A stretch of 64,000 nucleotides of DNA from Molossus alvarezi (Eukaryota; Chordata; Mammalia; Chiroptera; Molossidae): assembly GCA_037176705.1 (NCBI GenBank), contig CM073889.1, positions 102,813,890 to 102,877,889 of the forward strand. The letters are read 5' to 3'. The first letter of the stretch is position 1; the number at the start of each line of letters is the position of its first letter. Position numbers and translations under genes: made by a program. Shown piece after piece: positions 45,083 to 55,008 of the stretch. Below the pieces are notes generated by a model. The model was not told where the DNA came from and made no database searches. It saw only the letters and a program-made list of their open reading frames with translations.

Positions 45083-46548
45083 GGATCTTATTATTCAACT
45101 TCAAAATAAAACTTAAAAAAATATTCAGAATCCTTATTTGAGAGTTAGAACTAATTCCCAGGGTTAGAGTTTGTCCACAGCTACCTTCCTCCATCCCATT
45201 CAGCTTCTGGCTTTTGACCTCAGGTCCTCTGGGTCTGAAGGCATCTAGACACGACCTTTGCTAGTCCTGCAACTTCTCTCTGAGTAAAGCTCACGTATTT
45301 ACAACCCTTTCCATACTCCGAGTCTGCTATATCAGTCTTTCTCCGCCAGCGATGAATGCACTGAAGTCTGCATTCCTTTCTAAGAACTCCCCTCTCTGAG
45401 CTCTCCTCCTCCTCCTCTCTTGGGGAAGGAGGCGGGAAAATGCTACAGCGACAGATACACCAGCAGACCCTTTGGGTGACTTTTCCCAATCAGAGCGTCT
45501 CTCAGTTACTTGACTCTTGTTCCTTGTGTGAAGATCCTACTTTTGCCTCCGTCAGAAGTTCCTTTAGGTTCCCCCATCCTAGGTCTTTTCTTCCTAACGT
45601 GCATCTTTTCAGGAGGTTCTATATAAATGTGATCAGTGTCCCATTCTTTATAACCTTTATAATCCATTTATTAACTCGGCCAGGGAAAAGTCATAGAGAG
45701 CTCTTCCTCCGGGGCATGTGTTCATTCTAAGCACCCATCCATATTGATGGAGACAGAGATTCTTTCAAAAGAATGGAACCGGTTTTGAAAATCATTGAGG
45801 GTAATCAGTGGGACAGAGCCATAGTTAGAAATGGCTTTTTATGCCTGAAGGAGATGAGAAAATCTTCCTGAGAGCTGTCAGATGATGGATAATTTGAAGG
45901 CACTTGAAATTATTTATTGGAAACAGCTACTAAAAACTCAGCCACAGTTTTCAGCTTGACAGGACGGGGTTGTTTCATATTTTAAACATTCAAAGGAAAC
46001 AGCAGGAAAGCTGTCATTAAGAGATCAGTGAATCAAGCCAATGAGTGAGATAATTGTTCACTAAGAAGAGGCAGTTGAATTTTTAATGCCCCCTCAGTGG
46101 TGGAGGATGAGAAGGGGCTATATTGTTGGCTTGTTCCAAAGTAAGCTGCCTGATGAAAGCCGGGCTCGGGCGATAGAAAGCAGAAGAAAAATATCGTCGG
46201 GAATCAGGAAAAATGAAAACAAACAACCCTGGATCGTTTTCCGAGGTAGTGCCAGATACAGCTGTGAGAATCTGTTGGGGTTGGTTTCCCATCCCAATCA
46301 AAACGAAGGGCTGCTTCGGCGAGATTCCGTTCGCGTGGCTGCCCGGAGAGGCAGCCAGTGTTGAGGCAGCTAATTGAAGGAGCTATGGTCTCTTCAGTGG
46401 AACCAGAGGCAACTCGAAGTGATAAAATAATTATACAATGTAGCCTCCGCAGCGAAAACTACCCTAGAGAAGTACTAACAGGAGGAGATTCAGTGGCTGC
46501 TGGTGCAATGCTGCTGAACAACCGCAGAAAAACCTCCCCTCCTTCTAG
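45083..46548. other. Repeat-free stretch, candidate regulatory sequence
   Basis: No transposable element is evident for nearly 1.5 kb, unusual in this half of the window. 45830-46080 is AT-rich with homeodomain-type and Sox-like strings ('gagataattgttcac', 'aaacagctac'). 46080-46550 is richer in G+C with several CpGs. I see no coding frame with a motif. Confidence 0.4.
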
Positions 46549-46565
46549 CTGCAGGGGCTCTTTTT

Positions 46566-46827
46566 AAAAATTTATTTATTTGTTTGTTTGTTTATTTATA
46601 TCCTCACCCAAGGACATTTTTGCATTTATCTTCAGATAGAGTTGGGGGGAGGGGGACAGAGAGAAACATCCATGTGAGAGAGACACATCGACTAGTTGCC
46701 ACCCACATGACCCCAACCGGGCCCGGGGACAAACCACAACTGAGGTAAGTGCCCTTGGCAGGAACCGAACCCAGGACTCTCCGGTCCACAGGCCGATGCT
46801 CTAACCGCTGAGCCAAACCGGCCTGGG
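46566..46827 (-). mobile_element. Ves-type SINE, family A
   Basis: Minus-strand copy from 'cccaggccggtttggctcag' to 'tccttgggtgaggat', with a long (TAAA)-rich tail. TSD CTGCAGGGGCTCTTTTT / CTGCGAGGGCTCTTTT at 46549-46565 and 46828-46843. Confidence 0.97.
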
Positions 46828-46843
46828 CTGCGAGGGCTCTTTT

Positions 46844-47835
46844 AAAAGGCGGTGCAGTGCTGCTGGGTTTCAAAGGGGCTCTCAGGGTAACAACTCCATC
46901 TTCCTCAGCAGACACACGTTTCACCTTTAATCCCGGTAGATCTCTTTGGAGAACGCGCCTCACCCAGATGACAGAGGGCTGGCTTATGGTGCGTCCCAGA
47001 AGGACACGTGCCTATCCGGTGTCAGAGCGAGTGGGAGAATTACAGGCCTGGCTTCCAGGGACTGAGCCTTCAGCGCTAAGCTTACTGCAGGCCAGTGTAG
47101 ACCAAGGTCCCCAAAGGAAGGCAGATATCACTAAAAGATCGGGGTAGGTCTGCCTGAGTTCTGTCGTTTCTACAAAGCAGTCAGCTCGGCCACTGCGAGG
47201 GGCCACTGACAGGCCAGTGTTCCTAAGGGAGGTCACTGCACGCGGAAATAAGCCATGGGGGATAGTGTCCCCACCTCAAATGTAATCCAGGTCATAAGGT
47301 CATACCACACAGTGTGCCCTTTAGTAGAATTGTGTGTTCTGCACTTTTATTTCGTCTTTTTTTTTTAAGAGCAGCCATCACACAGTGCTCAAGAAATCAT
47401 TGTGGATTGATTCCTTCTGTACTGTTAGTTAGAGAAATACTGGAGGACACAACAGCTGCCATCCAGCTTTGGTATACAGCGTAGCACGCCCCGCACGGCT
47501 GGAGCTGCGGGGCGGCCTCTCAGTGGACACTGGGCACATCAGGGCTGACTGCAGGCGGCGGCTGGTGCGGCCAGCTCCACTGGCATTCGGAGTCGACATT
47601 GCTTCCAGGTGAGCAAGGGGGCTAAGTGCCCTTCTCTCATTTCTGCTGAGTCACGCCTTTACCTAAGCATCCCCGCAGAGGCTTCTGGGAGAAAGAGACT
47701 GAGTCTGAAGGCTCCTTTTGGTGTTCAAAATATGTCTGAATGGGCAGCAGCCTGCTGGGAACTGTCCTGGGGAGAAACCTAAAGTCAGGAAAGAGGGCTC
47801 ATCTACTTCTCCTGACAAAGCCCAGGAAATAGGTA
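46844..47835. other. Unique sequence with a GC-rich patch
   Basis: 47480-47600 is clearly GC-rich with CpGs ('cggctggagctgcggggcgg', 'gcaggcggcggctggtgcgg'), followed by an AP-1-like 'ctgagtca' near 47646. It could be a small regulatory element; I cannot support a gene or promoter. Confidence 0.35.
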
Positions 47836-47867
47836 TGACGATGATGATGATGATGATGATGATGATC
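47836..47867. repeat. (GAT)n trinucleotide repeat
   Basis: About ten GAT/ATG units, nearly pure. Confidence 0.95.
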
Positions 47868-48000
47868 CACATATGCAGAAACTGCAGAGAGAGATCACAT
47901 GTCTTGCCACCGAGAACAAGGGAAAGAGGAATGAACCCAGGCAGGCCCGTCTGGCTTCAGATCCTGTGTTTCTAACTACTGCGTTATGCTGTCTCCAAAA
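47868..48000 (+). mobile_element. MIR SINE 3' half
   Basis: 'gaaactgcagagagagatca', 'catgtcttgccaccgagaac', 'gaatgaacccaggcaggccc' and 'actactgcgttatgctgtct' follow the sense 3' half of MIR. Confidence 0.65.
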
Positions 48001-48049
48001 GGGGAGGGAGCAGTACCCGGTTTCTTCTCATTGAGTCCCTTGCTGGGGG

Positions 48050-48540
48050 CCTGATAGCCCCTATACACTTGTCTTACATGCTTCTGAATTTTATGTAAAT
48101 GGAATCAAATAGTTTATTTTTATGCTGATATCTGACTTCTTTGGTTCGTAATCACATTCATCTGTGTTGTCACAGGTAGTGGTCTTTTGCTCATTTCATT
48201 GCTGTCTCAACAAATCATGGGACTACACGACAATTGATCAGTTCTGCCACTGATCCCATTTGGGGGCTACTATGAAAAACGCTGCTCTGATCACCCTCGT
48301 GCATGCATTTGGATGCATGTGTTTGTATCCCTGTTGGGTATTTGTTAGAAGTATAATTGCTGAATCACAGGGCAGGTATTAGTATAATTGCTGAATCACA
48401 GGGCAGGTATTAGTTCAGCCTTAGTAGAACCTGCCAGTTTTCCAAAATGGGCGTGACAATGTATACCTCCCCAAATGGTATATGAGAGTCCCATATGCTG
48501 GCCATCATATGGTCCTGTCAGTCTCTCTTCAGTTCAGAAG
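48050..48540 (-). mobile_element. Old L1 (L1M-type), antisense
   Basis: 'ttttatgtaaatggaatcaa', 'tcacattcatctgtgttgtc', 'gggggctactatgaaaaacg', 'gtataattgctgaatcacag' and 'ttttccaaaatgggcg' follow the antisense L1M 3' part. It carries an exact local duplication (48350-48411). Confidence 0.75.
48350..48411. repeat. Perfect 31-bp tandem duplication
   Basis: Positions 48350-48380 and 48381-48411 are identical. The unit starts 'agtataattgctgaatcaca'. The host L1 is old and diverged, so exact identity means that the duplication is recent. Confidence 0.97.
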
Positions 48541-48865
48541 GTGAAAACTAATATGTGATTAATAAATTCCAGCTAGTCTGGAGAGTTAAATAAAGAAGAG
48601 AGATGAGATTATAGCACATTAGAAGATTTGGCCCTGGGATCTAGTATTTGAGTGTTGAAAGTATAGTAATTATGGCGATTCTTGTTTGTTAGAGATTATA
48701 TACATTAATAAAATCATAGGATTTGAAAACCAGAAGGAAATCATGGAATATAAATGCCCAGGGGTTTTCCAAATAAATTCTGTAGACACGACCCAGGTTT
48801 TCCTTGAAGGGTTTGTGGAGGGCTGGGTACCCTCAGTGAAAGTCTGATTAGAAAGGGTTTATGCT

Positions 48866-49091
48866 GTCCTGGCCGGTTTGGCTCAGTGGTAGAGCGTTGG
48901 CCCACGGACCAAAGAGTCCTGGGTTCGGTTGCCGCTAAGGGCATGTACCTCGGCTGCAGTTTGTCCCTGGCCCCGGTTGGGGTTGTGTGGGTGGCAACCA
49001 CTCGATGTGTCTCTCTCACATCAATGTTTCTCCCCCCCACCACTCTATCTGAAGATAAATGCAAAAATGTCCTTGGGTGAGGATTTAAAAA
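48866..49091 (+). mobile_element. Ves-type SINE, family A
   Basis: Head 'gtcctggccggtttggctca', B-box region 'gggttcggttgccgct', 3' block 'tccttgggtgaggat'. TSD AGAAAGGGTTTATGCT / AGAGAGAGTTTATGCT at 48850-48865 and 49092-49107. The 3' body uses 'gaagataaatgcaaaaatg', the same sub-variant as in 46566 and 53845. Confidence 0.97.
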
Positions 49092-49487
49092 AGAGAGAGT
49101 TTATGCTATTCCTCATGGCTTCATTAGGATCCTTCTGTTTATTTGTAATCTATTTTATATATGACTTAATTTTTATAGACTAATTCACTGTTAACACACA
49201 CATAACCACATCCACACACATCCATAAACCTAATTCCTTTAGCTGGACTTTGTAAGTAACGTGGAACTACTGAAGAGTTTTGAAAGTGACATTTTCAAGG
49301 TTGTACCTCAGAAGATTTATTGGTGAAGCACAAAACCAATTATAAGGGGAAAGTAAGGGGGGGCAGAATACTTGACAACCACTGAAGACTGAATTAGTGC
49401 AGAGAATGGAGAGGCAAGGTAGGTGTGGACGAAGATGGACTCGCTGGACGTAGGTAGCTGGAAAATGGAAAGCAGAGTCATAAGGCA

Positions 49488-49925
49488 GCCAGACAGAGAC
49501 AAGTACCTTATGATTTTACTTATATGTAAAATGTAATGAACAAAATAAACTAACAAACAAAATAGAAACAGACTCATAGATACAGAGAACAGACTGATAG
49601 CAGTCAGAGGGGCAGGTGGTTGGGAGGGCTGGGTGATATAGGAGAAGGGATTCAGCAAAAAAATAAACAATCCCCATAGACACAGACAACGGTATCATGA
49701 TTAGCAGAGGGAAGGAGGGTAGGGCATGTTGAAGCCGGTAGAGGGGTATAAATGGTGAGCGAAGAAGACTAGCCTTTGGGTGATGAACACAAATTTGATA
49801 TACAGATGATATGTTAATAGAATTGTATACTTGACATTTATGTCATTTTACTAACCAGTGTAACCCCAATAAATTCAATTAAATATATGTTAAATAAATA
49901 AATAATTATTAAAAAAAAAAAAAAG
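49488..49925 (+). mobile_element. 5'-truncated bat L1 3' end (second UTR type)
   Basis: 'acagagacaagtaccttatg', 'gaacaaaataaactaacaaa', 'agaacagactgatagcagtc', 'gcctttgggtgatgaacaca', 'acttgacatttatgtcattt', 'accagtgtaaccccaataaa', then an A tail at 49911-49924. Same UTR type as the insertion at 11625. Confidence 0.92.
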
Positions 49926-50673
49926 ATAACTCGGTGGTGATTGGATAGCTCCATTCATAGACATTGAGGACATTGAGAAGGCCACCAGCTGCTCTGCATG
50001 AGAAATGACAAGGTTCGTTTTGCACAGATCAAGGGTAAGAAAATTAAAGAGGATTTTCCTCCTGATAAAAAGAAATACAGAAAAAAGTCTCTCGTGTGTC
50101 ACTTTCCACATCCTGGCATTGAATGAAGTTGTGCATGGGTGTGTTGCTTGGCACTGTCACAACCCTCTTGAGAGGGTCTGAGAGCAACAGAGACCCCATC
50201 CAGTTTTCTGACATTCCTGAGCCCCAGATCCAAATGTAGAAACTACCCAACTCAGTGGGCGTTCTTGTGGTATATCATTCAGAGATGTTAATAAATAGGC
50301 TTTATTTATTGGGGAGAGGGGTTGATAGAGATGTAAAATTTCTCTGCTTATAAATCAAGATATAGAATTCAGTCAATGGTGGAATGAAGATTAGCTCTAG
50401 TTCTTTCTGACCCGTTGTCTGATTCTCTACAACAATGTCCTGTCAGTGATCACTAAGTATCATTTCAGTCTGTGCAAGCGAATATCTACTGTTTGGTAGT
50501 TCCGCTGTCTACCACTGACTGAATGCTACATCGAGAGTAAATCAATTCTTCCCTGTGAGACTTAACATCTTTCCTTGTACATTTAGGAGCTTGGAATAGA
50601 CTGTGGCTAGGTTGTTTCTTACTACAAGAGTCAATTATCTCATCCCAGTCTGCTTGATTCTATATCATGTTTT
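49926..50673. other. Unique sequence, no feature seen
   Basis: Short frames only and no repeat family recognised. Confidence 0.45.
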
Positions 50674-50688
50674 AAAGCATCAAATAAA

Positions 50689-50929
50689 GCCCTGTCCGGT
50701 TTGGCTCAGTAGTTAGAGCGTTGGCCTGCGGTCCAGAGAGACCCGGGTTTGGTTCTCGCTAAGGGCACGCACCTCAGTTGCAGTTTGTCCCTGGCCCTGG
50801 TTGGGTTGTGCGGGTGGCAGCCACTCGATGTGTCCCTTTCACGTCGATGTTTCTCTCTCTCTCTCCCTCCCACTCTATCTGAACAAAATATTGAAAAATA
50901 TCCTTGGGTGAGGATAAAAATAAATAAAT
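50689..50929 (+). mobile_element. Ves-type SINE, family A
   Basis: Full-length copy with a perfect 15-bp TSD, AAAGCATCAAATAAA (50674-50688, 50930-50944). The tail is (AAAT)n. Likely one of the younger insertions here. Confidence 0.98.
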
Positions 50930-51030
50930 AAAGCATCAAATAAAATATAACTTACATTTTTAAGATGCTACTATCCAAGATAATTGAAATATTTGCTTAT
51001 TTATTTATTAATTAATCCATCCAACTATTT

Positions 51031-52860
51031 ATTTTTTAAATTAAATATTATTGACATATAACATTATATTAGTGGTAGGTGTGTAACATAATGATTTGAT
51101 AGATTTATATATTGCAACATGATTACCACAATAATTGTACTTCTATGAAAAATGCCATCAGAATTTTGATAGGAATTGTATTGAATCTGTACATTGCTTT
51201 GGGTAGTATGGGCATTTTAACAACATAAATTTTTATAATCTATGAGCACAGAATATCCTTCCATTTATTTGTGTCTTCTTTCACTGTGTCTTACAGTTTT
51301 CTGTATACAGGTCTATCTGCAAATAGTAAGTGTTACTTCTTTCTGATTTAGATGCTTTTTTCTTTTCTTTTCTTGCCTAATTGCTCTGGCTAGGACTTTC
51401 AGTACTATGTTGGGTAAAAGTAGTGAGAGTGGGCATCCTTGCCTTGTTTCTTACCTCAGAGGGAAAGATTTCAGCTTTTCACTGTTGAGTATGATATTAG
51501 CTTGGGCTTGTTATATATGGCTTTTATTATGTTGATATACATTCCCTGAATACCCAGTTGGTTAACATTTTTTATCATGAATAGATGTTGAATTTTGTCA
51601 AATGATTTTTCTGCATCTATTGAAATGATTGTGTGGCTTTTATCTTCATTTGTTAATGTGGTGTATCACTATGATTTGTAGATGCCGAACTATCTTTGTA
51701 TTGCTGGAATAAATCCCACTTGATCATGGTATATGATCCTTTTAATGTATTGTTGAATTTTGTTTGCTAATATTTTCTTGAGAATTTTTATGTCTATATT
51801 CATGAGGGATATTAACCTGTAATGTTCTTTTCTTATATTGTCTTTTTCTGGTTTTGACATAAGATTAATGCCAGCCTCATAAAATAAGTTTGGAAGCCTT
51901 CTCTTCTCTATTATTTTTTGGGAGAATTTGAGAAGGTTTGATATTAATTATTCCTTAAATGTTTGGTAGAATTTACCAGTGAAACCAATGAATGGTCCTG
52001 AACTTTTGTTGAGAGATTTTTTTATTATCAATTTTAACGTCTTTACTGGTAATTGGTCTGTTCAGATTTTCTATTTTTTTAAAATATAGTTTTATTTATT
52101 TTTAGAGAGAGAGGAAGGGAGAAGGAGAAAGAGATAGAAACATCGATGTGAGAAAGAACCTACTGGGGATTGAGCCTGCAACCCAGGCATTTGCCCTGAG
52201 TGGGAATTGAACCAGGAATCTCTTGGTGCATGGATTGACACTCAACCACTGAGCCACACCGGCAGGGCCAGATTTTCTATTTCTTTATGATTCAGCCTTC
52301 GAAGGTTGTATATTTCTAAGATTTCATCCACTTCTACGAAATTGTCCAACTTGTTGGTATTTAACTGTTCATAATAGTCTCATATGATCCTTTGTATTTC
52401 TGTGGTATCAGATGTATGTCTCCTCTTTAACTTTTAATTTTATATGAGTTTTGTCTTTTCTCTTGATGAGTCTAGGCAGAAGTTTGCCACTTTTGCTTAT
52501 CTTTACATTTTTTCCACTTGATTTTGCTTATCTCTTAGTGTAACTGATCTCTTTTAATGTCTTTATAGTCTATATTTCATTTATTTCTGCTCTGATCTAC
52601 ATTCCCTCCTTTCTGCTAACTTCAGGCTTAGTTTGTTCTTCCTCTTTTGGTTCTGTGGGGTATAAAGTTAGGTTGTTTATTTGAGATCTACTTGTTTCTT
52701 AACATAGGCATTTATTGCAATGAATTCTCTCTTAGAACTGCTTTTGCTTTATCCCATAAGTTTTATTATGTTGTATTTCCATTTTTATTTGTCTCAAGAT
52801 ATTCATTTTTATTTGTGAGAGCGCAAAGGAAAGATGGTTACTCTTTAGATTTTCATTGTC
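51031..52860 (-). mobile_element. Old L1 body, antisense, with internal deletions
   Basis: A 3' UTR end ('tattattgacatataacatt', 'ttagtggtaggtgtgtaaca') is followed by ORF2 reverse-transcriptase-region sequence in antisense: 'gtattgaatctgtacattgc', 'ttgcctaattgctctggcta', 'tgaattttgtcaaatgattt', 'aaatcccacttgatcatggt', 'tttcatttatttctgctctg', 'ttagaactgcttttgcttta'. Parts of the expected sequence are missing near 51150 and 51320. All frames are broken. A SINE lies inside at 52082. Confidence 0.9.
52082..52268 (-). mobile_element. Ves-type SINE, family B, internally deleted
   Basis: Minus-strand family B copy ('gccctgccggtgtggctcag') lacking the 'ctctctcatcgatg...' repeat section. TSD CAGATTTTCTATTTTTTTA / CAGATTTTCTATTTCTTTA at 52063-52081 and 52269-52287, within old L1. 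Confidence 0.95.
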
Positions 52861-53844
52861 ATTTTTTAATTACTTAGTGCTATTCCATATGGATCTCCTT
52901 GTACTTGGCTTTCAAAGTAACTAAATTTTCTGTTTCTCCCCAGTATCTTATCAAATATTTTACATAACAATATAACTATTTGAAAGTATATGGTATGAAA
53001 TAGAGTGGGAAAAATTATTTCAGAAATGCAGAGATAATGTAGGGAACCACTGGGTGGGGGGTGATAGCGAAAGGAGAAAGGGAACTTTATTGGCATTGGT
53101 CTGGGCAATGATTTTTTGGATATGACACCAAAACCACAGGAAACGAAAGCAAAAGCTAGACAAGTGGGACTGCAGCCAACAAAAATACTTCTGCACAATA
53201 GAAAAAAAGTCAGTGGAGTGCAAAGCTAACCTATGCAATGGGGAAAAATATTTGCAAATTGTATATCTGATAAGGAGTTAACATCTAAAATATAAGAAAC
53301 TTATACCACTCAGTTAAAAAAAAACACAACACAAATAGCCCAATTCAAAAAAGGGCAAAGAACCTGAATAGGCATTTCTTAAAAGAAGACATGCATGTGG
53401 CTAATAGATATATTAAAAAGGGCTCAATTTTACTCATCGTCATTAAAATGTAAGTTAAAACCCCAAGGAGATCATCTTACACATGTTAGAATGGCTATAA
53501 TCAGAAAGACAAAAGATAATAAATGCAGGCAAGAATGTGAAGAAGAGGGAACGCCTGTATACTGTTGGTGGGAATGTAAGTTGGTATAGCCATTATGGAA
53601 GTAGTATGGAGGTTCTTCACCACTTTAAAAACAGAACTACCATATGACTCAGCAATTCTACTTCGGGGTATATATGGGAAGGAAACAAGATCTTGAGGAG
53701 ATATCTGCACCTTCATGTTCATTATAGCATTATTAACAACAGCCAAGATACCACAACAAATCCATCGATAGATAAATGGATAAAGAAAATGTAGTTTATG
53801 TACACAATAGAATATCATTCAGATTTAATAAAAGAAGGAAGCCT

Positions 53845-54293
53845 GCCCTGGCCGGTTTAGCTCAGCAATTAGAGCATCAGCCCTCAGACCAGAGAGACCC
53901 GGGTTTGGTTCCCACTAAGGGCACATACCTCGGTTGCAGTTTGTCCCCACCCTGTTGGGGTCATGTGGGTGGCAAGCAGTTAATGTGTCTTTCTCGCATC
54001 GATGTTTCTCTCTTTCGTTTTTTTTTAATGAATTTTTATTTATTTTTTTGTTACAGACATTTTACCTTTTTACCCCATTGGCACCCCCCACCCCACCCCA
54101 CCTCCACCCTGTCCCCGGCTTAGTTGTCCATGTCCATTGGTCTTGCATACATGCATATAAGTTCTGTGGTTTATCTCTTCCCACCCCCCACCCCCCATCC
54201 CCTCCTCTGAGGGATGTCAGTCTGTGCCCTCTCTTTCTGTCTCCCACTCTATCTGAAGATGAATGCAAAAATGTCCTTGGGTGAGGTTAAAAA
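53845..54293 (+). mobile_element. Ves-type SINE, family A, split by an L1 fragment
   Basis: Head 53845-54016 ('gccctggccggtttagctca' to 'cgatgtttctctctttc'), then a foreign block, then SINE tail 54229-54293 ('ctctttctgtctcccactct' to 'tccttgggtgaggt' and A tail). Flanks resembling AGAAGGAAGCCT / AAAGGAAACCT at 53833-53844 and 54296-54306 are a probable decayed TSD in the host L1. Confidence 0.95.
54017..54228 (-). mobile_element. Short bat L1 3' end inside the SINE
   Basis: Antisense 3' UTR of the 10639/39862 type: poly-T tail, 'tatttttttgttacagacat', 'ttgtccatgtccattggtct', 'ttctgtggtttatctcttcc'. CTCTCTTTC is duplicated at both edges (54008-54016, 54229-54237). It is the innermost, hence youngest, of three nested elements. 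Confidence 0.93.
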
Positions 54294-54902
54294 AAAAAGG
54301 AAACCTTTATTGGACAACATGAATGGATCTAGAGAATGTTATGCTAAGTGAAATAAGCCAGATGCAGACAGACAAATTCTGTATGATCTCATTTATATGT
54401 GGGACCTTAAAATAGTCAAACTCAGAAAAGCAGAGAGTAGAATGGTGGTTTCCAGGGGCTGGGTCGGGGAGGAGCAAATGGGAAGATGTTGGTCAAAGGG
54501 TAGGAAATTTTGGTTATGCAAAATAAATTTAGAAAATACTGTGTATAACACTTGACTAGAGTTAACAATATTCTACTGGATACTTGAAATTTGTCAGGAG
54601 GGTCCATCTTAAGTGTTCTCACCACACCCAAAAAAGATCATGACTATGTGAGATGATGGCTATGTTAATTAGCTTGATTGTGGTGATTATTTCACAATGT
54701 ATATTTATAACAAATTACAAGTTGTGCACCTTAAATATATACAATTTTTAATTGTCAACTATACCTCAATAAAACAGAGAGAGAATAGTAATTAGGTATT
54801 TTTGAGTCTCATCACTTTGTACACAAGAAATAATTATGTTAAAAAGAGGTAAACATTTGTATTATATATTTTCATAAATGTTGCTGCTGATATTACTTAT
54901 AC

Positions 54903-55008
54903 TGTGTGTGAATATGTGTGAGCGTGTGTGTGTGTGAGAGAGAGAGAGTGAGCGAGAAAGAGAAAGAGAGCAGAAGGATGAGGAGGAGGAAGAGGAAGAT
55001 GAAGAGGG
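54903..55008. repeat. TG/GA purine-rich simple sequence
   Basis: Interrupted (TG)n at 54903-54933 passes into (GA)n and GGA/GAA-rich units up to 55008. The 3' part is almost pure purine on the plus strand. Confidence 0.9.

Larger units (their letters stand above)
53035..54785 (+). mobile_element. Old L1 (L1MA/L1MB-type) 3' portion, sense, with nested insertions
   Basis: Sense L1 from 'ttggcattggtctgggcaat' and 'gatatgacaccaaaaccaca', through 'ctgttggtgggaatgtaag' and 'aagccagatgcagacagaca', to the 3' end 'caactatacctcaataaaac'. The frame 53395-53589 keeps the ORF2 motif 'VYCWWECKLV' but is otherwise degraded. A SINE, itself hit by a younger L1, interrupts it between 53845 and 54293. Confidence 0.93.
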
